A DNA stretch of 64,000 nucleotides from Pseudanabaena minima (GTDB lineage: Bacteria; Cyanobacteriota; Cyanobacteriia; Pseudanabaenales; Pseudanabaenaceae), in NCBI RefSeq assembly GCF_051131155.1, contig NZ_CP159508.1, positions 3,596,001 through 3,660,000 of the forward strand, given 5' to 3'. Of this stretch, positions 25,808-36,403 are shown one piece after another; positions within the stretch are counted from its first letter, which is position 1; each line of letters starts with the position of its first letter. The position numbers and the translations under genes are program-made. The notes under the pieces were generated by a model. It made no database searches. It was given only the letters and a program-made list of their open reading frames with translations, and had not been told where the DNA came from.

Positions 25808-27886
25808 GTGGAACGCTCTATTGCCTTAGACAAGGTACGCAATATAGGTATTGCGGCGCATATTGACGCTGGTAAAACCACAACTACAGAGCGGATTCTG
25901 TTTTATTCTGGCGTTGTTCACAAAATAGGTGAAGTCCATGACGGAACCGCAACAACAGATTGGATGGCTCAAGAACGCGAACGTGGCATTACAATTACTG
26001 CTGCTGCGATCAGTACCAGTTGGAAAGACCACCGCATTAATATCATTGATACTCCTGGACACGTAGACTTCACCATTGAAGTAGAGCGTTCCATGCGTGT
26101 ACTTGATGGTGTAGTTGCAGTTTTCTGTGCTGTAGGTGGTGTGCAACCTCAGTCTGAAACTGTATGGAGACAAGCAGATCGCTACAAAGTACCTCGCCTT
26201 GTATTCGTTAACAAAATGGATCGTATGGGTGCGAACTTTTTGCGCGTAAGAGAGCAGATTCGCGGTCGTTTTGGTTCTAATGCTGTTCCCATCCAATTAC
26301 CAATTGGTAGTGAAGCAGAACTAGTTGGTATTATTGATCTCGTCAAAATGAAAGCCTACATCTATAAAGATGAAATAGGTAAAGATATTGACGAAGTAGA
26401 TATTCCTGCTGATTTAACTGATCTTGCCAATGACTGGCGTGGTAAGCTTCTTGAGTCAGTGGCTGATTCTGATGATGTCCTGATGGAAAAATATCTTGAA
26501 GGTGAAGAACTTACCGAAGATGAAGTTAGAGACGGTCTGCGTAAAGGAACCTTAAGCGGCAAGATCGTTCCCATGACTTGTGGTTCTGCTTTCAAGAATA
26601 AAGGTGTACAGCTTTTACTAGATGCCGTTATCGATTATCTCCCTGCTCCTAGTGATGTCAAACCAGTTTCAGGTTTGCTACCTAACGGTGAAGAAGCTAT
26701 TCGTGAAGCCAAGGATGATGCACCAATGTCAGCACTTGCCTTCAAGATTATGTCCGATCCCTATGGTCGTCTCACCTTTGTGCGAGTTTACTCTGGCATC
26801 TTGAAAAAAGGTTCTTATGCTCTGAACTCCAGCAAAAACAAGAAGGAACGTATTTCTCGCCTGATTGTATTGAAAGCCGACGATCGCCAAGAAGTTGACG
26901 AACTCAGAGCAGGTGATCTTGGTGCTGTATTGGGACTTAAAGATACCTTCACTGGCGACACCCTTTGTGATGATACCTCCCCAATTGTCTTAGAGACTCT
27001 GTTTATTCCTGAGCCTGTAATTTCCGTAGCTGTTGAGCCAAAAACGAAGCAGGATATGGAAAAATTATCCAAGGCTTTGCAATCTCTGTCTGAAGAAGAT
27101 CCGACCTTCCGCGTGATGACTGATCCAGAGACTAATCAAACAATTATCTCTGGTATGGGTGAGCTTCACCTTGAAATTCTTGTTGATCGGATGAAGCGTG
27201 AGTTTAATGTTGAAGCGAACGTCGGTGCTCCTCAAGTCGCTTATCGCGAAACTATTCGCAGAACCGTTACTGATATTGAAGGTAAATTTGCCCGTCAGAG
27301 TGGTGGCAAGGGACAATATGGTCACGTCGTGATCAATTTGGAACCTACAGAACCAGGCACAGGGTTTGAGTTTGTATCGAAAATTGTTGGCGGTGTGATT
27401 CCTAAAGAATTCATCAAGCCTTCAGAGCAAGGTATGAAAGAAGCCTGTGAATCGGGAATTCTGGCAGGCTATCCTGTGATTGACCTCAGAGCTACCCTTG
27501 TACATGGTTCGTTCCATGATGTGGACTCTTCAGAAATGGCTTTTAAAATTGCTGGTTCAATGGCAATCAAGGAAGCTGTCATGAAGGCTCAGCCTGTTTT
27601 GCTTGAGCCGATGATGAAGGTGGAAGTAGAAACCCCTGAAGACTACATGGGTGATGTCATCGGTGACCTCAGCCGTCGTCGTGGCAACATTGCAGGTATG
27701 GACGATACTCCATCTGGCAAGAGAGTTGAGGCAAGGGTTCCCTTGTCTGAGATGTTTGGTTATTCTACTGACCTTCGCTCTTCAACTCAAGGCAGGGCAA
27801 GCTTCTCAATGGAATTTAGCCATTATGAAGAAGTACCAAAAAATGTGGCTGAAGCCATCATTGCTAAAAGCAAGGGTAAAGAGTAG
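25808..27886 (+). CDS. fusA: Translation elongation factor G
   Basis: A 692-residue translocase GTPase of normal length starting at a GTG (25808). GTPase motifs are AHIDAGKTTTTERIL, ERERGITITAAA, DTPGHVDFT and NKMDRMGA. Domain IV has GGKGQYGHV near 500. It drives mRNA-tRNA translocation on the ribosome. It sits 79 bp after rpsG in the str operon. Confidence 0.98.
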   Translation: MERSIALDKVRNIGIAAHIDAGKTTTTERILFYSGVVHKIGEVHDGTATTDWMAQERERGITITAAAISTSWKDHRINIIDTPGHVDFTIEVERSMRVLDGVVAVFCAVGGVQPQSETVWRQADRYKVPRLVFVNKMDRMGANFLRVREQIRGRFGSNAVPIQLPIGSEAELVGIIDLVKMKAYIYKDEIGKDIDEVDIPADLTDLANDWRGKLLESVADSDDVLMEKYLEGEELTEDEVRDGLRKGTLSGKIVPMTCGSAFKNKGVQLLLDAVIDYLPAPSDVKPVSGLLPNGEEAIREAKDDAPMSALAFKIMSDPYGRLTFVRVYSGILKKGSYALNSSKNKKERISRLIVLKADDRQEVDELRAGDLGAVLGLKDTFTGDTLCDDTSPIVLETLFIPEPVISVAVEPKTKQDMEKLSKALQSLSEEDPTFRVMTDPETNQTIISGMGELHLEILVDRMKREFNVEANVGAPQVAYRETIRRTVTDIEGKFARQSGGKGQYGHVVINLEPTEPGTGFEFVSKIVGGVIPKEFIKPSEQGMKEACESGILAGYPVIDLRATLVHGSFHDVDSSEMAFKIAGSMAIKEAVMKAQPVLLEPMMKVEVETPEDYMGDVIGDLSRRRGNIAGMDDTPSGKRVEARVPLSEMFGYSTDLRSSTQGRASFSMEFSHYEEVPKNVAEAIIAKSKGKE

Positions 27887-27993
27887 TCCTTCAAAATACT
27901 CGACAAATACTCTATAAACTAGAGTAGCAATTACCAAAAATGCTCTATAAAACTAGAGCAACAATTACTAAAGTTAAGGATAATTACGAAAAA

Positions 27994-29226
<1,233 letters not shown>

Positions 29227-29235
29227 TTCTTAGAT

Positions 29236-29284
29236 TTTCAACAACAAAAAAGCCTCGCAAAGCGAGGCTTTTTTGTTGTTGAAA
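29236..29284. terminator. Bidirectional terminator after tuf, 23-bp arms
   Basis: Arms 29236-29258 and 29262-29284 are exactly complementary around AAA (core GCCTCGC/GCGAGGC). AAAAAA and TTTTTT runs on the two sides make it a terminator on both strands. The right arm ends one base before the stop of the convergent WD40 gene. Confidence 0.85.
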
Positions 29285-32200
29285 TCAGGAAGGTGGAGTA
29301 GACTTGAGATATTTGTAGAGCCAGCCACAGCCACCTAAACAGGTACGCTTATCTTCTTCGGAAACGTTAATATTAGTTCTTAAATATTCCTGTAACCATT
29401 GGCAGCCTCGCATTAGCAGATTTTCGAGGTCGAGATTCCACATAATGATTTTGCGATCCTCGCCCGATGAAACTAAGATTTTGCCATTTGGACTAAAGCA
29501 AACACTTCGTACTGGTCCTTGATGCCCATTGAATGTTCGCAAAAGCGTCCCATCACCACTCCAAAACTGAATTGTAGAGTCTTCACTAGCTGATACAATT
29601 GACTTACCATCGGGACTAAAACAGACACTGGTGACTTCAGCGCTGTGCCCATTTAAGGTTTTAATTAATTGCCCTTCAATGCTCCAAAGCTTCACACTTT
29701 GATCCATGCTGCCACTGGCGATCATCTTACCGTTAGGGCTAAAGCAGACAGTATAAACTTCGGCGCTATGGCCGTCTAAAGTTCCGAGCAGAGTGCCATC
29801 CCAGCTCCAGAGATTAATTAGTTTGTCTTTGCTTGCTGATGCGAGCATACTGCCGTCAGGCGCAAAATCAATGCTGTATACTTCTGCTGTGTGACCTGTT
29901 AAGGTTTGCAGCCATTTGCCATCGGCACTCCATACTCTCACCGTACCATCAGCGCTACAAGAAGCAAAAACCTGACCATCGCAACGATAGACTACTTTAT
30001 AGATTTCCGCACGATGGGCACTAATTGTATCAATTAAGGTTCCATCAGTTCTCCAGATTTTGATACTCGCGTCGGCTGCGGCGGTCAAGATGGTAGAACT
30101 GTCTGGACTGAAAGTGACACAGTTGACCTTATCATTATGCCCTTCCAAAACCGCTTCAAGTGTACCATTCGCATTCCACAGATTAACTGTTTTATCTTTA
30201 CAGGTGGAAGCTAAAAATTTCGAGTTAGGGCTGACGGCAACAGAAAACACTTCATCTGAATGTCCCATCAAAGTTCTTAAAGGAGTACCACGAATTGCCC
30301 ATAACTTTACGGTGGTATCTCGGCTGGCTGAGGCGAGAGTTTTGCCATCTGGACTAAAGGCAATACTGTGGACAACGTCACCATGTCCTTGAAATGTATA
30401 TTGCAAACCCTGCTCTATGTCCCAAACGCGGATTGTACGGTCAAATCCGCTTGAAGCGATCGTGTGATTGTCATGACTAAAGGCGACACTCCATACTTTG
30501 TCAGAATGTCCATAAAAAGTTTTCAGCAAAATTCCATCTGATCCCCACATTTTGACTGTGCGATCGCGGCTTCCAGAAACAATTGCTAAACCATTAGGTG
30601 CATAGGCAACACTTTCTACAAAACTGTCATGCCCTCGTAAATGTCTAATTGGTACGCCAAGTGTGTTCCAGATGATGAGATTGCGATCAGCACTACCTGA
30701 TACTAGGGATTTACTATTGGGATGAAAAGCTACACAGGTGACCCAACGATCGTGACCGCCGCGCAAAGTCCGAATCACAGTGCCATCATTTTTCCAGAGT
30801 CTTACGGTTGTATCTTCGCTTGCGGATGCGACCATTTCACCATCATGGCTGAAACATACATCTAAAACGGGACCTTCATGACCTCTGAGGGTAGCGATTG
30901 GTTGAGCAGCAAATTTTTCTGTAGATTCATCGCGTTTCCAAATCTTGACCATATTGTCGCGGCTACCTGACACTAATAGGTTACCGTTGGGACTAAAAGC
31001 AACGCTAGTTACCCAATTTGTATGACTGGTTAAGGTTTGGAGTAAAACTCCTGATGCGTCCCAAATTTTGATGGTGCGATCACTACTAGCTGAAGCAATA
31101 AATCGACCATCGCGAGAATAGCAAACTTTATTAACCCAAAATCCATGTCCTTCAAGACGATTATATTCATGGGTCCCATAGACAACTTGCTCTAGAGCGG
31201 TAATCGCCCGAATTTGAGTATTGGCGCGTAGATTTTCAAGGGTGCTTTCGTCAACTTGTGTTGTAAGGCGTTTAAGCTGGACTCCACCAATTACGCCTGC
31301 AATCATTGCTTCAATATGATTATTAGAGAGAAATAGTGCTTCTGAAGAAATGGTGTAAGCAACTATTTTCTCGTTGATTTCGCCCATCTCGGCAATTACG
31401 CGCTGACGACGTTCGGAATCTAGGCTTTTTTCGAGTTCTTGGCTCAGTTTTTCGAGACGATCAGCATCAGCAGCACGCGCTGCCATCATTTGTTCACGCT
31501 CATTAACTCTTTGTGAAGCCTCCAAAAAGTTGAGATCAATTCTAGATAATTCTGGCTGACCCTCCGCCCAAGCTAGAGCTTCAGCCAGCCGAGTTCCTCG
31601 CAATAAAGCTGACTCATCAGTTTCCTCAGAGCGTTGCCATGCTTGTAAAGCCTCAAGATAAGGACAGTTACGTAGTTCTGAAAAATGAACCTTTTGTTTA
31701 AGTTTGATCACGACGATGGAAACATCGTCGTCAGGTATATCCTGCTCAGAAAATTTATCAAGGGCAGCTTTTAAGCCCTGTAAAATTTCTATGGCTGAAT
31801 ATTGGGCTAAATTGATTATGGTTTGGCGTAATGGTGAGATGTTATTACCATTCGATCTGCCAAATTCATCACCCGATGGGTTGGTTGCTTCAAACAGTCC
31901 ATCACTAAAAAAGATCGCAATATCCCCTTCATGCAGCAATCTCGAAGTGGCTTTGTAGGTAGCACTATCAAAGCGCCCCAGAGCGATCGCAGGGTTGACA
32001 ACCTCCTCACAGGTATTAGTCTCAGCCCGATAAATTAATGGTCCCGGAATGCCAGCATTGCCCAGATGCAGTTCATAGTTAACCAGATCAAGTGCACCAT
32101 AACAAAAGGCGATCGCATCATCAGTGCCGCTTTTGCAAAGTAATTGGTTCAAAGAATTCAACATGGAGGAAGGATTTTGGAGCCTGCCCTGCTGTCCATA

Positions 32201-32452
32201 GGCATCCAATTGTCCTTTAAATAAAGCAGCATGAATTGCCCCAGCAACTGACTTGCCTGAAGAGTCAGCGATCGCTACAGCTAATGTGCCTGATTGCTCT
32301 AAAAACTGATAATAATCGCCACCAAGATCTACGGCTGTCCATACTTCCGCAGCAATATCTAGCCCAGGGTAAGCAGGCAAGCTTTGTGGCAATAAGCTTC
32401 TTTGTAGTAATCTGCCACTTGATAGGTCATTGGAAGTTTCATTTAACTGCAT
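29285..32452 (-). CDS. SpoIIE-type PP2C phosphatase fused to 14 WD40 repeats
   Basis: A 1055-residue protein. Residues 1-255 form an RsbU/SpoIIE serine phosphatase (LLPQSLPAYPGLDIAAEVW, DLGGDYYQF, IADSSGKSVAGA, FFSDGLFEATN, DDDVSIVVIKL). Residues 260-410 are helical with RVNEREQMMAARAADADRLE, a coupling segment seen before WD40 arrays in cyanobacteria. From about 440, 14 WD40 repeats follow, each like GH-x-SVAFSPDGK-x-ASASxDxTVKLW, enough for two seven-bladed propellers. The end is a WD40-associated tail with four cysteines. Predicted role: a phosphatase targeting serine-phosphorylated anti-sigma antagonists, steered by the propellers. No partner gene is adjacent. No membrane segment is visible. 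Confidence 0.92.
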   Translation of the reverse strand: MQLNETSNDLSSGRLLQRSLLPQSLPAYPGLDIAAEVWTAVDLGGDYYQFLEQSGTLAVAIADSSGKSVAGAIHAALFKGQLDAYGQQGRLQNPSSMLNSLNQLLCKSGTDDAIAFCYGALDLVNYELHLGNAGIPGPLIYRAETNTCEEVVNPAIALGRFDSATYKATSRLLHEGDIAIFFSDGLFEATNPSGDEFGRSNGNNISPLRQTIINLAQYSAIEILQGLKAALDKFSEQDIPDDDVSIVVIKLKQKVHFSELRNCPYLEALQAWQRSEETDESALLRGTRLAEALAWAEGQPELSRIDLNFLEASQRVNEREQMMAARAADADRLEKLSQELEKSLDSERRQRVIAEMGEINEKIVAYTISSEALFLSNNHIEAMIAGVIGGVQLKRLTTQVDESTLENLRANTQIRAITALEQVVYGTHEYNRLEGHGFWVNKVCYSRDGRFIASASSDRTIKIWDASGVLLQTLTSHTNWVTSVAFSPNGNLLVSGSRDNMVKIWKRDESTEKFAAQPIATLRGHEGPVLDVCFSHDGEMVASASEDTTVRLWKNDGTVIRTLRGGHDRWVTCVAFHPNSKSLVSGSADRNLIIWNTLGVPIRHLRGHDSFVESVAYAPNGLAIVSGSRDRTVKMWGSDGILLKTFYGHSDKVWSVAFSHDNHTIASSGFDRTIRVWDIEQGLQYTFQGHGDVVHSIAFSPDGKTLASASRDTTVKLWAIRGTPLRTLMGHSDEVFSVAVSPNSKFLASTCKDKTVNLWNANGTLEAVLEGHNDKVNCVTFSPDSSTILTAAADASIKIWRTDGTLIDTISAHRAEIYKVVYRCDGQVFASCSADGTVRVWSADGKWLQTLTGHTAEVYSIDFAPDGSMLASASKDKLINLWSWDGTLLGTLDGHSAEVYTVCFSPNGKMIASGSMDQSVKLWSIEGQLIKTLNGHSAEVTSVCFSPDGKSIVSASEDSTIQFWSGDGTLLRTFNGHQGPVRSVCFSPNGKILVSSGEDRKIIMWNLDLENLLMRGCQWLQEYLRTNINVSEEDKRTCLGGCGWLYKYLKSTPPS

Positions 32453-32838
32453 ACACTGATAGGCAGAGCGATCCTCAGGACAAGTATTCTTAGCACAGAT
32501 ATCAATTATTTGTATCAGTCAAACTATTTGTTCAAAATAGTTCCCAAAAATTCTGTGCTATTCACACAGAGAATCATACTCCCTAAGATAGGGTAACTTA
32601 ATATAAATATGGCAATTCCCTGTAAAGTTAAGACATAAAGCTCATAAATTAAAGTTTATCGAAACTTACTTTTTTCTGTTTTATAGTCTTTAGCCTAAAC
32701 AGTTACTCTAATCTAAAAGAGAATTCATACAGTGATTCGCACAACCTATCAACACAATATTTTTTACAATACTTCTAAAAAAGCATTGTAAAAAATATTA
32801 GTTTTTAGATTACCGCAAAGCGCTGTATTACATTTAGT
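32453..32838. other. 386-bp spacer between two minus-strand genes
   Basis: No coding frame is evident. It holds the upstream region of the phosphatase-WD40 gene and, nearer the right end, a hairpin (32756-32799) that terminates the pentapeptide gene. The rest is A/T-rich with no recognised element. The string GCAAAGCGCTGTATT at 32815 recurs at about 51763. Confidence 0.5.
32756..32799 (-). terminator. A/T-rich hairpin after the pentapeptide gene
   Basis: Arms 32756-32774 and 32781-32799 pair at 18 of 19 positions around CTAAAA. On the minus strand the stem ends in a T-rich tract. It lacks the GC-rich apex of most other hairpins here. Confidence 0.6.
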
Positions 32839-33357
32839 CTAGTCACATTCAAGAGTTTCACGGGTCATTCTCCCTGTTACAGGGTTTTGTCCCTTAGCTG
32901 ATAGACAGAGTTTTTGACGAATTGGTGGACGTAGATCCACATCTGTAAAGTCGGCTCCATCAATAATCACATTATTAAAGGAAGTTCCGTAAGCAAACGA
33001 GCCTTGAATTATGGCATTAGTTAAGTTTGCTTTGTCAAGACGTGCATTATCAAGCGTACTATAGCTGAGATTTGCCCCTGTCAGGTTTGACTCTTTCATA
33101 TTGGCGGCGAAGAAGCTGACTCCTTGTGCGTCAGCATTAACAAATGATGTATTTCGCAGATCAGACTCGTTAAACTGATAACCTTGAAGCGATCGCCCCG
33201 AAAAGTCGGCTCCTTCAAGAAAGGCTTTCACATATACGTCTGCTAAAGCAGGCTGAGTACTAGCCAATATTAGAGTTAAGCATAGTAGCAGTGTATTTAT
33301 GGCTTTAAAGAAGGCTTTAAAAGTAAAATTGCGTAACGTAAAAACTGTGGTTTTCAT
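32839..33357 (-). CDS. Exported pentapeptide-repeat protein
   Basis: 172 residues with a signal peptide (residues 1-40; hydrophobic LLLCLTLILAS and cleavage near PALA-DV). About 15 consecutive A(D/N)LXX-type pentapeptides follow (about 45-140: FLEGADFSGRSL, ESNLTGANLS, DKANLTNAI, DGADFTDVDL). The C-terminus has two cysteines (C151 and C171 approximately) that could form a disulphide. It resembles the small lumenal pentapeptide proteins of thylakoids, whose right-handed beta-helix fold is known but whose function is not. Confidence 0.85.
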   Translation of the reverse strand: MKTTVFTLRNFTFKAFFKAINTLLLCLTLILASTQPALADVYVKAFLEGADFSGRSLQGYQFNESDLRNTSFVNADAQGVSFFAANMKESNLTGANLSYSTLDNARLDKANLTNAIIQGSFAYGTSFNNVIIDGADFTDVDLRPPIRQKLCLSAKGQNPVTGRMTRETLECD

Positions 33358-33385
33358 AATCTTTATGATAGCTGAGTCTTAATAC

Positions 33386-33421
33386 CAATTCATAAAAGTG
33401 TAGTAACACTTTTATGAATTG
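33386..33421. repeat. 16-bp-arm palindrome in a divergent promoter region
   Basis: Arms 33386-33401 and 33406-33421 are exactly complementary around AGTA. It lies between two divergently transcribed starts (33357 minus, 33498 plus), where no terminator is needed. It could be an operator, a leader hairpin or a neutral palindrome. Confidence 0.6.
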
Positions 33422-33497
33422 AAACCCAAACCCAGTAAGGGTTTTAAAAGCATAAAATAGCTTAGCCATTTTGGTGCTTTGGGATAAGATTAAGTTT

Positions 33498-33863
33498 ATG
33501 GTAAAAGAAGTAGGCGATCGCGGGGAGATGCTGGTAGCCCAGCTCCTACAATCTAATGGTTGGCAAATTTTAGAAACTCAGTGGCGATGTCGTTGGGGAG
33601 AGTTAGATTTGATTGCTTGCGATCGCCAATGGTTGCTATTTATTGAGGTCAAAACCCGCAGCGATCGTAATTGGGATGATGATGGTATTCTAGCGATTAC
33701 CCCTAAAAAGCAAGCTAAAATCATTAAAGCTGCATCTACATTTTTAGTTGAACATCCACATCTAGCAGCACTTTCCTGTCGGTTCGACGTGGCTCTAGTC
33801 CGCCGTACTGCCTCAGAAGATTTTTGTTTACAGTCTTATATTGAACAAGCCTTTGTCGTCTAG
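33498..33863 (+). CDS. yraN: YraN / UPF0102 family nuclease-like protein
   Basis: A 121-residue protein from the ATG at 33498; a TTG 27 bp upstream is less likely. Family signature: GDRGEMLVAQLLQSNGWQIL, WGELDLIACD, FIEVKTRSD and SCRFDVALV, an archaeal Holliday-junction-resolvase-like fold with the E-x-K catalytic element. The biological role of YraN is unsettled. The stop (33861-33863) abuts the 111-bp element inserted at 33869. Confidence 0.92.
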   Translation: MVKEVGDRGEMLVAQLLQSNGWQILETQWRCRWGELDLIACDRQWLLFIEVKTRSDRNWDDDGILAITPKKQAKIIKAASTFLVEHPHLAALSCRFDVALVRRTASEDFCLQSYIEQAFVV

Positions 33864-33868
33864 CTATA

Positions 33869-33979
33869 ACGTCAGTTCGACGAAAGCAGAAAATGAGAAG
33901 AATCGCTAAACTATTCTTCTCATTTTCTGCCATTTGCGGCGTGCAAAGCACGCCGCAAATGGCTATATCGAACTCATGT
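33869..33979. mobile_element. 111-bp MITE, copy A
   Basis: The ends ACGTCAGTTCGA and TCGAACTCATGT are imperfect inverted repeats. The flanks are a 7-bp near-duplication (AGCTATA 33862-33868, CGCTATA 33980-33986). Inside are two hairpins: 33886-33903 with 33913-33930 (18 bp, loop CGCTAAACT), and 33931-33944 with 33948-33961 (14 bp, loop AAA). Copy B at 56969 has the same length and plan. It separates the stops of two convergent genes that would otherwise touch, and the hairpins should terminate both. Confidence 0.85.
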
Positions 33980-33981
33980 CG

Positions 33982-35280
33982 CTATACAACTTTTTCGGTT
34001 TTATAAAAGCTTATTTGGTTTTCTTCAATTGGAGTAGTAAATTGATCTCTTAGCCCCAGAGCGTCGATGTATTTGGGAATAGCTTGATCAATTGTGTAGT
34101 GTCGTTCTAGTAATTTTCGAGCATTCTTACCAAGTTTGTCTTGGAACTGAGGATTTGACGCAAGCCAGCAAATATAATCGGCTAATCCTTGGGCATCGCC
34201 ATTCTCAAAGCAAGCTCCACAATTGCCCTCATCCACAATTTCTCGTAAATAATTATCCGTAGGACAGATTGCTGCCACAGGTTTTCCAGCAGCTAACATG
34301 CCATACATTTTTGATGGGGCAATCGTATCACCGACATTCGGCAAAATACTTACTAACGAGAGATCGCAAGCCGTTAATGAGTATGGTAGAACCTCACGAT
34401 CTTGGTAAGGCAATTGCAGAGCGTTGGGCAGTTGTCCAGAAGCGATCGCCTGTTTAATCATGTGTGAGCCTACACCATTGCCAATAAATACAAATTTGAT
34501 ATCAATGTGACCAATCAGTAATTGAGCGCACTTGAGGATAGTTTTACTATCATGGCAACGTCCTAGATTGCCTGAATAAAGTACTACAAAACAATCTGTT
34601 AATCCATGTTGTTTGGCAAACCAATTTTCTGATTTGGCAAGTGGGGTAATAAATTTAGGGTCAGCCCAGCTATGAATAACATGAATTTTGTCTGCAAGAT
34701 GCTTGTGCTTCTTAATCAATAGCTGCTTCATTGGTTCACTAAGAACGATCAATGATTCTGATCGATCCCAAACCTTGTGATTGACAAATTCCCAAAACTT
34801 GATAACCCAATGATTATGAGCAACTACTTGTAAGCGAACTGCCACTTCAGGATAAATGTCATAAATAATGCAGCTATAGGTATGACCAAAAACTTTATTG
34901 TAAAACCATCCAATTAGTCCTAAAAATGGCGGTGCAGAAGTTAATACAAGATGTGAGCCACGGATATCTTTGCTCAGAAATTTAATTACACAACGGGCTA
35001 AAAATAAGACGCTGCCAAAAATTTTGTTGCGAATTCGCTTAGACATCAGGTGGATAGAGCCAGTACGTCGCACAAATACCCCATTATCAAGCTCCTCATG
35101 TTTGACATCTGTTTGGTTAAACGCATATCCTGGCATCCCCGTAAACACGCTTACCTCAAATCCTTCGTGAGCCAAAGCCCCCGCTAAGTCATATACAAAT
35201 TGACCAGTTGCCGCATAGTCTGGTGGATAAAATTGAGTAATGATACTAATGCTAGTTTTTACGTGTTTCTTTTCCGCCAT
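33982..35280 (-). CDS. Family 4 glycosyltransferase (WcaI-like)
   Basis: A 432-residue GT-B enzyme with an N-terminal TQFYPPDYAATGQFVYDLAG loop typical of WcaI/WbuB-like transferases. The middle has VVLYSGNLGRCHDSKTIL. The nucleotide-sugar site is APSKMYGMLAAGKPVAAI, with an E replaced by K in the usual E-x7-E pattern. It probably transfers a sugar from a nucleotide donor during exopolysaccharide or lipopolysaccharide synthesis. No other polysaccharide genes are nearby. The stop codon lies inside the right target duplication of the MITE. Confidence 0.87.
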   Translation of the reverse strand: MAEKKHVKTSISIITQFYPPDYAATGQFVYDLAGALAHEGFEVSVFTGMPGYAFNQTDVKHEELDNGVFVRRTGSIHLMSKRIRNKIFGSVLFLARCVIKFLSKDIRGSHLVLTSAPPFLGLIGWFYNKVFGHTYSCIIYDIYPEVAVRLQVVAHNHWVIKFWEFVNHKVWDRSESLIVLSEPMKQLLIKKHKHLADKIHVIHSWADPKFITPLAKSENWFAKQHGLTDCFVVLYSGNLGRCHDSKTILKCAQLLIGHIDIKFVFIGNGVGSHMIKQAIASGQLPNALQLPYQDREVLPYSLTACDLSLVSILPNVGDTIAPSKMYGMLAAGKPVAAICPTDNYLREIVDEGNCGACFENGDAQGLADYICWLASNPQFQDKLGKNARKLLERHYTIDQAIPKYIDALGLRDQFTTPIEENQISFYKTEKVV

Positions 35281-35351
35281 TATGTTACTCGTTAGTTGTT
35301 CTTAGTCTGCACCTGCTACAACTAGCTACGTATCAGGTCTTTGGGGCGCTT

Positions 35352-36296
35352 TTATGGGACAAGGCGATCGCCCGCTTCAATTAAAGCGCTACGAATGCCA
35401 ACCTCAGTCATGGAGTGTCCTGCATCAGGCACAACTATAAACTCAGCTTCAGAAAAAGCCTGATGCAGTTCCCAAGCTGTAAACATTGGGCAGACCACAT
35501 CATAACGACCTTGGACGATAGTTGTGGGAATATGTCGAATGCGATCAATATTTTCTAGAAGTTGCATTTCTGATATAAAAAAGCCTCTGTTCATAAAATA
35601 GTGGCATTCGAGTCTTGCAAATGCATCAGCGAAATCCTCTGTGCCAAAGCGAGCTATGAGTTCTAGGTCTGGGACGAGCTTGCTAGTACTGGCTTCCCAA
35701 ACTGACCAAGCACGGGCTGCTTGCGATCGCACATGATGATCATCACTAGTGAGGCGGCGATAGTAAGCAGCGATCATATCGTGACGTTCATCGATGGGAA
35801 TTAGCTCAACGTATTGTTCCCAAGCTTCAGGGAAAAAATAACCTGCCCCCTCTTGATAAAACCACTCTAATTCTTTGCGCCGCAGCATAAAAATGCCCCT
35901 CAAAATCAATGCTTGACAATATTCAGGATGGGTTTCACTATAGGCAAGGGCGAGGGTACTGCCCCAACTGCCCCCAGAGATAACCCAGCAATCAATGTTG
36001 AGATATTTACGCAAAGTTTCAATATCTTCGACTAAATGCCATGTGTTGTTCTCGGTGAGTTCGGCATGGGGAATGCTTTTGCCACAGCCACGTTGATCAA
36101 ATTGGACAATTCGCCATAGGTCAGGATTAAAATATTGACGATAAAGTGGTTGACTGCCTCCTCCAGGACCACCATGCAAAATTACCACTGGCTTACCTTC
36201 AGGATTCCCCGATTCTTCAAAATAAATAGTATGTAAGTTGGAAACTTTGAGCATTCCTTGTCTATATGGCTCGATCGCTGGATATAGTTCACGCAT
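35352..36296 (-). CDS. pip: Proline iminopeptidase
   Basis: A 314-residue alpha/beta hydrolase of family S33, which releases N-terminal proline from peptides. The oxyanion loop is HGGPGGG (41-47) and the nucleophile is S110 in GGSWGS. The acid is in GRYDVVCP (about 265-272) and the histidine in DAGHS near the C-terminus. The FDQRGCGKS motif (66-74) is diagnostic of Pip. It is about 70 bp upstream of the glycosyltransferase on the same strand, with no obvious link. Confidence 0.93.
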   Translation of the reverse strand: MRELYPAIEPYRQGMLKVSNLHTIYFEESGNPEGKPVVILHGGPGGGSQPLYRQYFNPDLWRIVQFDQRGCGKSIPHAELTENNTWHLVEDIETLRKYLNIDCWVISGGSWGSTLALAYSETHPEYCQALILRGIFMLRRKELEWFYQEGAGYFFPEAWEQYVELIPIDERHDMIAAYYRRLTSDDHHVRSQAARAWSVWEASTSKLVPDLELIARFGTEDFADAFARLECHYFMNRGFFISEMQLLENIDRIRHIPTTIVQGRYDVVCPMFTAWELHQAFSEAEFIVVPDAGHSMTEVGIRSALIEAGDRLVP

Positions 36297-36366
36297 AAAG
36301 TGATTTTTAAAGAATTTATTGCCTAATTAATTTATCGAAGTGACTAATATAGCAACTTAAAGCTCA

Positions 36367-36401
36367 AAAAAAGAAAGAGCGCTGTGCGCTCTTTCTTTTT
36401 T
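36367..36401 (-). terminator. Terminator of the ABC permease gene
   Basis: 16-base arms 36367-36382 and 36386-36401 around TGT, with an apex of GAGCGC/GCGCTC and long A and T runs. It lies 2 bp from the stop of the minus-strand gene. Confidence 0.8.
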
Positions 36402-36403
36402 AT

